10,862 nt of DNA from positions 1 through 10,862 of the forward strand of contig DASUZB010000212.1 in NCBI GenBank assembly GCA_036377075.1, read 5' to 3'. Shown in pieces: positions 1 to 6,175 of the stretch. The notes beneath the pieces were generated by a model, which saw only the letters and a program-made list of their open reading frames with translations, made no database searches and was not told where the DNA came from. The DNA comes from DASUZB01 sp036377075. Its GTDB lineage: Bacteria > Actinomycetota > CALGFH01. The position numbers were made by a program, and so were the translations under genes. Within the stretch, counting starts at the first letter, position 1; every line of letters begins with the position of its first letter.

Positions 1-2
1 TC

Positions 3-698
3 AAGCACGGCGGCAAGGAGGTCGTCACCGCGATCGACAGCCTCGAGCCGAACGCCTGGAAGCACCCGTCGGTCAAGATGGCCGCCGAGGCCCTATTGGA
101 GATCAAGTCCAAGGGCTACATGCTCGAGGGCACCGAGGGCCTGGACCACATCCAGTCCCAGACCCGCTGGAACGAGGGCAAGGCGGCGTTCATCCCCTCC
201 GGCTCGTGGCTGGAGAACGAGCAGAAGAAGGTCGCGCCCAAGGACTTCGCCACCACGGTCGCTCCGACCCCCCTGATGGACGGCTCCAAGCTGCCGTTCG
301 ACTGCACCCGGGTCAGCGCGGCCGAGGCGTTCATCGTGCCCGCCAAGGCCAAGAACGCCCCCGGCGGCCAGGAGTACCTCCGGATCATGCTGTCGAAGGA
401 GGGGGCGTCGAAGTTCACCGAGCTCACCGCCGCCCCGACCGTCGTCACCGGCGCCGGCGAGGGTCTCAAGCTCACCCCGGCCGCGGCGTCGGCCAGCGAG
501 CTCGTCAAGGCCGGCGGCGACAACAACTGGAACTACTACTTCTTCGTCTGGTACTCGCCCATGCGGCCCAAGATCGAGACGGCCTTCGGTGAGCTGGCGG
601 CCGGCCGCGTCACCGCCGACGAGTTCTGCGCCGCGTGCCAGAAGGCGGCCGACGAGACCGCCAAGGACCCGCAGACCAAGAAGCGCACGCGCAGCTAG
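3..698 (+). CDS. Sugar ABC transporter substrate-binding protein, NgcE-like (C-terminal part)
   Basis: This is the last 231 residues of an extracellular solute-binding protein; the signal peptide and N-terminal lobe lie before the window. The reading frame is open from the first full codon to the TAG. Family-typical stretches are visible: an aromatic/asparagine-rich segment with TRWNEGKAAFIPSGSWLENE near residues 53-72, a Pro-rich hinge region (VAPTPLMDG), a FIVPAKAKN segment, and a C-terminal helix ending in charged residues. The GSWLENE pattern resembles the NgcE group, which binds N-acetylglucosamine or diacetylchitobiose in Streptomyces. The protein would deliver sugar to the two permeases encoded just downstream. 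The actual ligand is inferred, because the N-terminal lobe is missing and neighbouring enzymes point to an amino sugar, possibly GalNAc rather than GlcNAc. Confidence 0.88.
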   Translation, partial: KHGGKEVVTAIDSLEPNAWKHPSVKMAAEALLEIKSKGYMLEGTEGLDHIQSQTRWNEGKAAFIPSGSWLENEQKKVAPKDFATTVAPTPLMDGSKLPFDCTRVSAAEAFIVPAKAKNAPGGQEYLRIMLSKEGASKFTELTAAPTVVTGAGEGLKLTPAAASASELVKAGGDNNWNYYFFVWYSPMRPKIETAFGELAAGRVTADEFCAACQKAADETAKDPQTKKRTRS

Positions 699-718
699 CC
701 GGCGGGTCTGCCCCCGGC
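698..718 (+). promoter_or_regulatory. Intercistronic hairpin after the binding-protein gene
   Basis: GCCGG (698-702) pairs with CCGGC (714-718), and GGG (704-706) with CCC (711-713). One C is bulged at 703 and the loop is TCTG. The eight G-C pairs start on the last base of the TAG and end just before the ribosome binding site of the first permease. No T-run follows, so a full terminator is unlikely. Hairpins in this place after solute-binding protein genes often protect upstream mRNA from 3' decay and keep the binding protein in excess over the permeases. That role is inferred here. Confidence 0.6.
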
Positions 719-720
719 GC

Positions 721-730
721 GGAGAAGGAG
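721..730 (+). promoter_or_regulatory. Ribosome binding site of the first permease
   Basis: GGAGAAGGAG is a strong Shine-Dalgarno sequence ending 4 nt before the ATG at 735, and it fixes that start. It is one of only two strong Shine-Dalgarno sites in the plus-strand operon. Confidence 0.75.
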
Positions 731-734
731 TGCG

Positions 735-1646
735 ATGCGACACGGTCAGTACCGGTTCATCGTGGGGTTCCTGGTCCTGCCCCTGGCGCTGTACGCGGTC
801 TTCGTGATCTCGCCGTTCGTCCAGGCCTTCTACTACTCGCTGACGAACTGGACCGGCGTCTCGCCACAGTTCGACTTCATCGGGCTGCAGAACTTCCAGA
901 CGCTGACGCAGGACTCGTTGTTCCTGCGCGCGGTGCGGAACAACCTGGTGCTGCTGGCGGGCATGCCGCTGGCGGTGATCCTGCTGGCCCTGTTCTACGC
1001 CTTCCTGCTGAACGTGGGCGGGGCGGGCTCCGGCGTCGGCGTCAGGGGCGTGCGCGGGTCCGGGTTCTACAAGCTGGCCTTCTTCCTGCCGCAGGTCCTG
1101 TCGGTCCCGGTGATCGCGGTGATCTGGGCCGTCATCCTCGACCCGACGCCGACGGGCCTGGTCAACAGCGCCATGCGGCGCGTCGGGTTCGGGGGCTCGG
1201 GCTGGCTGGCCGACCCCAACCTGGCGCTGTACTGCGTGCTCTGGGTCCTGGTCTGGGGCAGCGTCGGGTTCTACCTGGTGCTGTTCAACGCCGCCATGTC
1301 CTCGATCCCCAGGGACATCTACGAGGCGGCGCTGATCGACGGGGCCGGGCGGGTGGCCACCTTCTTCCGGGTCACGATCCCGCTGCTGTGGGACACGATC
1401 CAGACCTCCTGGGTGTACCTGGCGATCCTCGCCCTCGACCTCTACGCCCTGGTCGCGGTGATGACCCCCGGGCCGGGCGGACCGGCCAACGCCACCCAGG
1501 TGATCTCCCTCCAGATCGCCCAGAACGGCTTCCAGTTCGGCCGCGCCGGCTACGCGTCCGCCATGGGCGTCGTGCTGTTCTTCTTCACGCTGATCATCGC
1601 CGCCATCATGCTGCGCGCCACCCGGCGCCAGCGGATCGAGTACTGA
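735..1646 (+). CDS. Carbohydrate ABC transporter permease (MalF/NgcF-like)
   Basis: A 303-residue inner-membrane permease of the MalF/UgpA type, normal length for the family. Six hydrophobic segments are visible at about residues 7-29, 70-93, 113-135, 164-186, 222-243 and 275-294. The cytoplasmic EAA loop, which docks the ATPase, begins at E197-A198-A199 with the conserved G203 and ends in IPLL (215-218). The start is fixed by a strong Shine-Dalgarno 4 nt upstream. It should pair with the permease encoded next to form the channel for the sugar captured by the upstream binding protein. No ATP-binding subunit is encoded here. In actinomycetes many such importers share the MsiK-type ATPase encoded elsewhere, which is an inference for this system. 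Substrate is not readable from the sequence. Confidence 0.93.
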   Translation: MRHGQYRFIVGFLVLPLALYAVFVISPFVQAFYYSLTNWTGVSPQFDFIGLQNFQTLTQDSLFLRAVRNNLVLLAGMPLAVILLALFYAFLLNVGGAGSGVGVRGVRGSGFYKLAFFLPQVLSVPVIAVIWAVILDPTPTGLVNSAMRRVGFGGSGWLADPNLALYCVLWVLVWGSVGFYLVLFNAAMSSIPRDIYEAALIDGAGRVATFFRVTIPLLWDTIQTSWVYLAILALDLYALVAVMTPGPGGPANATQVISLQIAQNGFQFGRAGYASAMGVVLFFFTLIIAAIMLRATRRQRIEY

Positions 1647-1656
1647 ACGACCCGCC

Positions 1657-2562
1657 ATGGCTGTCACGACACGCACCGGCGACGCGGGCGCCCCGACCAC
1701 CGCGCCGCGACGGCAGCCCGGCGACGGCCGCAGGGCCGGCCGGGCCGGCGACGTCGGGGTCAACGTCTTCTCCCACGTCGTCCTGATCGGCTGGTCGGTG
1801 ATGGTGCTGGTCCCGTTCGTGTGGGCCCTGCTCGCCTCCGTGAAGACCTCGGGCGAGATCTTCGGCTCCCCGTGGTCGCTGCCCGAGACCTTCCAGTGGT
1901 CGAACTTCGCGTCGGCCTGGGACAAGGGCGTCGGCGAGTACCTGCTCAACAGCGTCATCGTCGTCACCGGCGGCGTGGTGCTGACCATGCTGCTCGGGTC
2001 GATGGCCGCCTACGTGCTGGCCCGGTACCAGTTCCCCGGCAACCGGCTCATCTTCTACCTGTTCGCCGCCGGGATGATGTTCCCGGTGTTCCTGGCCATC
2101 GTGCCGCTGTTCTTCGTGGTGCAGAACCTGGGCATGCTGTCCACCTACCAGGGACTGATCCTGGTCTATACCGCCTACTCCCTGCCGTTCACGGTGTTCT
2201 TCATGCACGCGTTCTTCAAGACGCTGCCCACGTCGGTCGCCGAGGCCGCCTTCATGGACGGCTGCTCGCACGCCGGCGTCTTCTTCCGGGTGATGCTGCC
2301 GATGGCCAAGCCCGGCCTGCTGAGCATCGGCATCTTCAATGTGATCGGCCAGTTCAACCAGTTCGTCCTCCCGCAGTTCCTGTCCCCCGAGAAGCCGGTG
2401 CTCGCCCAGGGCATCGCCACCCTGCTGGCCAGCCAGCGCTACGAGGGCGACTGGGGCGCGCTGTTCGCCGCCCTGACCATCGCCATGGTTCCCGTCGTGG
2501 TCGTCTACCTGCTCTTCTACCGGCAGGTGCAGGCCGGCCTGACCAGCGGCACGCTCAAATAG
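1657..2562 (+). CDS. Carbohydrate ABC transporter permease (MalG/NgcG-like)
   Basis: A 301-residue permease of the MalG/UgpE type. A charged, Pro/Gly-rich cytoplasmic tail (about residues 1-33) precedes six membrane segments near 37-61, 96-121, 129-153, 164-186, 220-240 and 268-287. The EAA loop shows E196-A197-A198, G202 and LP at 214-215. The C-terminus GLTSGTLK is the usual ending of MalG-type permeases. The gene starts 10 nt after the previous one with no clear Shine-Dalgarno, so translation is probably coupled. Together with the upstream permease it makes the heterodimeric membrane core of the importer. The family call is safe; the sugar is inferred from context. Confidence 0.93.
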   Translation: MAVTTRTGDAGAPTTAPRRQPGDGRRAGRAGDVGVNVFSHVVLIGWSVMVLVPFVWALLASVKTSGEIFGSPWSLPETFQWSNFASAWDKGVGEYLLNSVIVVTGGVVLTMLLGSMAAYVLARYQFPGNRLIFYLFAAGMMFPVFLAIVPLFFVVQNLGMLSTYQGLILVYTAYSLPFTVFFMHAFFKTLPTSVAEAAFMDGCSHAGVFFRVMLPMAKPGLLSIGIFNVIGQFNQFVLPQFLSPEKPVLAQGIATLLASQRYEGDWGALFAALTIAMVPVVVVYLLFYRQVQAGLTSGTLK

Positions 2563-2563
2563 C

Positions 2564-3466
2564 ATGGACCGGCAACCGTTCGTCCATGCCGAGCTGATGT
2601 CGCAGCCGGCCTGCTGGCGGCGTGCCGTCGAGGTCGCCGCGCGGTCCCAGAGCCTGCTACCCCGGGACGGTGAACGGGTCGCGGTCGTGGGCTGCGGCAC
2701 GTCCTGGTTCATGGCCCAGGCCTACGCGTCGCTCCGGGAGTCCGAGGGCCGGGGCGAGACGGACGCCTTCGCCGCCTCCGAGATGCCCCGCGGGCGCGGC
2801 TACGACCGGCTGGTCGCCATCACCCGGTCGGGGACGACGACCGAGGTCCTCACCCTGCTCCAGCAGGCTCGGGGCCGGCAGCCGACCCTGGCCGTCACCG
2901 GGGATCCCGCCTCCGCGGTGACCGGCGCCGCCGACCAGACGGTCGTGCTCGACTTCGCCGACGAACGGTCGGTGGTGCAGACCCGGTTCGCCACCACCAC
3001 GCTCGCCCTGCTCCGGGCGAGCCTGGATCAGGACCTCGGGCCGGCCATCGCCCAGGCCGACCACGCCATGGTGGCCGAGCTGCCGGTCGGCCTGCTGGAA
3101 CGGACACAGTTCACGTTCCTGGGCTCCGGGTGGACCGTCGGGCTCGCGAACGAGGCGGCGCTCAAGCTGCGCGAGGCCTGCTCGGCGTGGGCGGAGTCGT
3201 ATCCGGCCATGGAGTACCGGCACGGCCCCGTCAGCATCACCGACGCCAGGAGCGCGGTGTGGTTCCTCTCCGATCCCCCGGCGTCGCTGCCCGAGGAGGT
3301 CACGGCCACCGGCGCGCTCCTGCTCACCCCCACCGGGGACCCGATGGCCGAGCTGGTGAAGGCGCAGCGGCTGGCCGTCGCCCTCGCCGCGGCCAGGGGG
3401 CTCGACCCGGACCGGCCGCGCAACCTCAGCCGATCGGTGATCCTTCCATCTCGGTCAGGCCAGTAG
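2564..3466 (+). CDS. SIS-domain sugar-phosphate isomerase/deaminase, AgaS/GlmS-like
   Basis: A 300-residue soluble protein with two sugar-isomerase (SIS) domains. The first contains VVGCGTSW (41-48) and the phosphosugar-binding loop RSGTTTE (88-94). The second contains LGSGW (186-190), an ANEAALKLRE helix (195-204) and E217-Y-R-H220-G-P, the conserved E-x-RHGP signature of AgaS, FrlB and the GlmS isomerase half. There is no glutaminase domain, so it is not a full GlmS. The best role is deamination/isomerisation of an amino-sugar 6-phosphate, for example galactosamine-6-P to tagatose-6-P plus ammonia, since kinases and a tagatose-type aldolase follow. A FrlB-like deglycase remains possible. 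The ATG lies 1 nt after the permease stop (TAGCATG) without a Shine-Dalgarno, suggesting termination-reinitiation. Met12 is an alternative start. The C-terminus ends normally for this family (DPDRPRNLSRSVIL) before a short tail. Confidence 0.85.
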   Translation: MDRQPFVHAELMSQPACWRRAVEVAARSQSLLPRDGERVAVVGCGTSWFMAQAYASLRESEGRGETDAFAASEMPRGRGYDRLVAITRSGTTTEVLTLLQQARGRQPTLAVTGDPASAVTGAADQTVVLDFADERSVVQTRFATTTLALLRASLDQDLGPAIAQADHAMVAELPVGLLERTQFTFLGSGWTVGLANEAALKLREACSAWAESYPAMEYRHGPVSITDARSAVWFLSDPPASLPEEVTATGALLLTPTGDPMAELVKAQRLAVALAAARGLDPDRPRNLSRSVILPSRSGQ

Positions 3467-3475
3467 GCGATCCCC

Positions 3476-4399
3476 CTGTCCCCCACCGACTGCGTCGCGG
3501 CCCTGGACGTCGGCGGGACGACGATCAAGGGAGCGGTGGTCGACCGCGACGGTCGGGTGTCGTCCCGGCTGCGCCGGCCGACGCCCTCCCGCGACCGCGG
3601 GCCCGGCGAGGTCCTGGCGGCGATCCTGGCCACGGTCGACGAGCTCACCGCGGCGGCGCCCGGGAACGCCGGCGTCAACGGCGTCGGGCTGGTGGTCACC
3701 GGCATCGTCGACGAACGGCGTGGCCTGGCGGTGCACTCGGAGAACGTCGGCTGGCGGGACGTACCCGTCCGATCCCTGGTCGAGCGGGCGACCGGGTTGC
3801 CGGTCGGCTTCGGCCACGACGTCCGGGCCGGGACCCTGGCCGAGTGGCGCCTGGGCGCCGGCCGGGGACTCGATGACCTGGTCTTCGTCCCCATCGGCAC
3901 GGGCGTCTCGGCCGGGATCGTCATCCAGGGAAGGCTCGTCAGCGGCGGCGGCTATGCGGGCGAGATCGGTCACGTCGACCTGGGCCACGGGGAACCGTGC
4001 ACCTGCGGGGGGCATGGATGCGTCGAGGCGGTCGCCTCCGCCGCCGCGATCAGCCGCCGCTACGCGGCCGCCTCCGGGCGACCGGTGTCCGACGCCAGGG
4101 AGGTCGCGGAACGGATGGCCGCCGGCGACCCGGCCGCCCAGCGGGTCTGGGCCGACGCCACGGCGGCGCTGGCGCTGGCGCTCGCCTGGACCTCCGTCGT
4201 GCTCGCGCCGCAGGCGATCCTCCTCGGCGGCGGGCTGGCCCGATCCGGGAGGCTGCTCTTCGAGCCGATCCGCCAGGCACTGGGTCGCCACCTCGGCGTG
4301 GTCCGGCAGCCGCGGCTGGTGCCCGCCACCCTGCAGGACGAGGCCGGCGTCCTCGGCGCCGCCCTCCTGGCCTGGGAGGCGCTCGGGCGGACGCCATGA
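3476..4399 (+). CDS. ROK-family sugar kinase with a probable CTG start
   Basis: A ROK kinase of about 307 residues that phosphorylates a hexose or amino sugar at the expense of ATP, probably at O6. With CTG 3476 as codon 1, the ATP phosphate loop DVGGTTIKG is at 11-19, the catalytic HD at 114-115 within GHDVRAGTLAEW, EIGH at 163-166, the zinc-binding CTCGGHGC at 175-182, and GGGL at 251-254. All expected motifs are intact. The first ATG/GTG/TTG in frame is GTG 3536, which would delete the phosphate loop, so the start must lie upstream. The only NTG codon between the preceding in-frame TAG (3464-3466) and the loop that leaves a normal N-terminus is CTG 3476. The gene is in the same frame as the SIS gene. 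Its stop overlaps the next start (ATGA). Likely substrate is the imported (N-acetyl)hexosamine, by context only. Confidence 0.85.
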   Translation: MSPTDCVAALDVGGTTIKGAVVDRDGRVSSRLRRPTPSRDRGPGEVLAAILATVDELTAAAPGNAGVNGVGLVVTGIVDERRGLAVHSENVGWRDVPVRSLVERATGLPVGFGHDVRAGTLAEWRLGAGRGLDDLVFVPIGTGVSAGIVIQGRLVSGGGYAGEIGHVDLGHGEPCTCGGHGCVEAVASAAAISRRYAAASGRPVSDAREVAERMAAGDPAAQRVWADATAALALALAWTSVVLAPQAILLGGGLARSGRLLFEPIRQALGRHLGVVRQPRLVPATLQDEAGVLGAALLAWEALGRTP

Positions 4400-5331
4400 T
4401 CCTCACCGTCACACCCAACATCGCCCTCGACATCACCTACCGGGTCGACCAGCTCACGCCGGGGTCGAGCCACCGCGTGCGAAGGGTCGAGGAACGGGCC
4501 GGCGGCAAGGGGGTCAACGTCGCCCGCGTCCTCCGCGCGCTGGGCCACGACACCGTGGTCCTCGGGTTCGTCGGCGGCGCGACGGCCGGCACCGTCACGT
4601 CCGACCTCGCTCGCGGCGGGCTCGCCCACGAGCTCATCGCGGTCGAGGGACCGACGAGACGGTCCATCGCCGTGGTGGACTCCAGCAACGGCGAGGCGAC
4701 CCTCTTCAACGAGGCGGGCCCTCGCGTTCCCGCCACGAGCTGGGACGACCTCGAAACGAGGCTCGCCGCGAGGCTGCCGATGGCGACGGCGCTGGTCGTC
4801 TCCGGAAGCCTGCCACCCGGCAGCGACGACGCCGCCTGCGCCCGGCTCGTGCGCCTGGCCGCCGCGCATCGGGTCACGGTCCTGGTCGACACCGTCGGTC
4901 CGGCCCTCCTCCAGGCCGCCGCGGCCGGGGCCGACATCGTGAAGCCGAACGCGGGCGAGCTGCTCGACACCACCGGCGTCTCCGACATCGCCGCGGCGGC
5001 CACCGAGCTCAGGCGGCGGGGCGCGAAGGCCGTCGTGGTCTCGCTCGGGGCGGCCGGGATGGCCGCGTTCACCCCGGAGGGATCCTGGCGGGCGGCGCCT
5101 CCGACCCGGCTCGCCGGCAACCCCACCGGATCCGGCGACGCCGCCGCGGCGGCGCTCGTCGCCGGAGCAGTCGCCAGCGCACCATGGCCCGATCGGCTGC
5201 GCGATGCCGTCGCACTGTCGGCCGCGGCCGTGCTCCAACCGACGGCCGGGATCGTCGACCTGCGCGACTACCGTCGGTTCGTCCCCCAGATCCTCGTGGA
5301 GGAGCGCCATGCCCTTGGCCTCGACCGCTGA
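4396..5331 (+). CDS. PfkB-family phosphosugar kinase (1-phosphofructokinase / tagatose-6-phosphate kinase type)
   Basis: A 311-residue ribokinase-fold kinase of the FruK/LacC/PfkB hexose branch. It begins MILTVTPNIALDITY, as these enzymes do. It carries the first PfkB signature GGKGVNVAR (36-44), SGSLPPG (136-142), KPNAGE (183-188) and the anion-hole/catalytic motif GSGD (245-248) with D248 as presumed base. GSGD replaces the commoner GAGD; my recollection is that LacC-type kinases also use GSGD, so this leans weakly towards tagatose-6-phosphate kinase. It would phosphorylate the ketohexose phosphate from the SIS enzyme to a 1,6-bisphosphate, the substrate of the aldolase encoded next. The ATG shares the ATGA with the ROK stop; a GGGAGG lies 16 nt upstream, too far for normal initiation, so coupling is likely. 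Fructose-1-P or fructose-6-P as substrate cannot be excluded. Confidence 0.9.
   Translation: MILTVTPNIALDITYRVDQLTPGSSHRVRRVEERAGGKGVNVARVLRALGHDTVVLGFVGGATAGTVTSDLARGGLAHELIAVEGPTRRSIAVVDSSNGEATLFNEAGPRVPATSWDDLETRLAARLPMATALVVSGSLPPGSDDAACARLVRLAAAHRVTVLVDTVGPALLQAAAAGADIVKPNAGELLDTTGVSDIAAAATELRRRGAKAVVVSLGAAGMAAFTPEGSWRAAPPTRLAGNPTGSGDAAAAALVAGAVASAPWPDRLRDAVALSAAAVLQPTAGIVDLRDYRRFVPQILVEERHALGLDR
5298..5304 (+). promoter_or_regulatory. Ribosome binding site of the aldolase gene
   Basis: GGAGGAG, 4 nt before the ATG at 5309, lies inside the 3' end of the PfkB gene. It selects this start over an in-frame start further upstream at 5204, which would add 35 residues of Arg/Pro-rich sequence without family character. 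Confidence 0.75.
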
Positions 5332-6175
5332 CATCGTGACGTCCGCGGCGCGCGACCGCCGCGGCGTCGGCGCCTTCAACGTGGTCCAGCTCGAGCACGG
5401 GCAGGCCATCGTGTCCGGTGCCGCCCAGGCCGGCGCCCCGGTGATCCTCCAGGTCAGCCAGAACACGGTCCGGTACCACGGCGGGCTCGAGCCGGTCGCC
5501 CTGGCGACCCTTGCCATCGCCCGGCGCGCGACCGCGCCCGTGGCGGTCCACCTCGACCACGCCGAGTCGCCGGAGCTGGTGCAGGAGGCCGTGGGGCTCG
5601 GCTTCACATCGGTGATGTTCGACGGGTCCAGGCTGCCCTACGAGGCGAATGTCGCCGCCACGGCCGAGGTCGTGGCCCAGTGCCACGCCCGTGCCGTCTG
5701 GGTCGAAGCGGAGCTGGGCGAGGTCGGCGGCAAGGATGGCGTGCATGCGCCAGGGGCACGCACCGACCCGGAGGAGGCGGCCAGCTTCGTGGCCGCGACC
5801 AAGGTCGACGCCCTCGCCGTCGCCGTCGGCACCTCCCATGCCATGCTCACCCAGGGCGCCGCGCTGGACTTCGAGCTCATCGCACGGCTCGGCGCCCGCG
5901 TGGAGGTCCCCCTCGTCCTGCACGGCTCCTCGGGCGTGCCCGACCCCGACCTTACCCGGGCGGTCGCCGCGGGGATCACCAAGGTGAACATCTCGACGCG
6001 CCTCGGCAAGGCGTTCACCGCCGCCGTGCGCACCTGCCTCAAGGACAACCCGTCGGTGGTCGACACCCGCACCTACCTCGGCACGGCCCGCGAGGCCGTG
6101 GCGGCCGAGGTGCGCCGCGTCCTGGAGGCGCTCGGTCAGGGTCGGGCGGCTCCGCTGTCCAGCCGGAAGTCGTAG
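5309..6175 (+). CDS. Class II ketose-bisphosphate aldolase, GatY/KbaY-like
   Basis: A 288-residue zinc-dependent aldolase, the length of GatY/KbaY tagatose-bisphosphate aldolases and of short class II FBAs. Visible motifs in order: GAFNVVQLEHGQAI (21-34), HLDHA with catalytic Asp83 and zinc ligand His84 (81-85), VMFDGS (102-107), EAELGEVGG (133-141), VGTSH with zinc ligand His177 (173-177), VLHGSSG with zinc ligand His205 (203-209), and KVNISTR (225-231), which binds the dihydroxyacetone-phosphate end. The usual GTAHG is changed to GTSHA. It should cleave tagatose- or fructose-1,6-bisphosphate into DHAP and glyceraldehyde-3-P, finishing the pathway of this operon. It overlaps the kinase gene by 23 nt and has its own strong ribosome binding site. 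Its last 40 nt overlap the convergent DUF5107-like gene. Tagatose versus fructose specificity is inferred from neighbours. Confidence 0.9.
   Translation: MPLASTADIVTSAARDRRGVGAFNVVQLEHGQAIVSGAAQAGAPVILQVSQNTVRYHGGLEPVALATLAIARRATAPVAVHLDHAESPELVQEAVGLGFTSVMFDGSRLPYEANVAATAEVVAQCHARAVWVEAELGEVGGKDGVHAPGARTDPEEAASFVAATKVDALAVAVGTSHAMLTQGAALDFELIARLGARVEVPLVLHGSSGVPDPDLTRAVAAGITKVNISTRLGKAFTAAVRTCLKDNPSVVDTRTYLGTAREAVAAEVRRVLEALGQGRAAPLSSRKS

Noticed and set aside
93..1988. 631-codon open frame on the minus strand across the binding-protein and permease genes
   Set aside because: Low-complexity Arg/Gly/Glu/His/Gln-rich translation with no domain. It is antisense to well-supported genes and is the usual open frame produced by high third-position GC.
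1606..2712. 368-codon minus-strand frame opposite the second permease
   Set aside because: His/Gln/Asp/Glu-rich antisense translation of membrane-segment codons. No motif or start signal.
3536..4399. GTG 3536 as the real ROK kinase start
   Set aside because: It would delete the conserved DVGGTTIKG phosphate-binding loop while all other ROK motifs remain intact, which is unlikely for a working gene.
5204..5308. Longer N-terminus for the aldolase
   Set aside because: The added 35 residues are Arg/Pro-rich and unlike the family. The ATG at 5309 has GGAGGAG at ideal position and gives the normal length.
3720..5339. 539-codon plus-strand frame spanning the ROK and PfkB genes
   Set aside because: Composition is almost entirely Arg, Gly, Pro, Ala and Ser. 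The ROK and PfkB motifs are in the other two frames.
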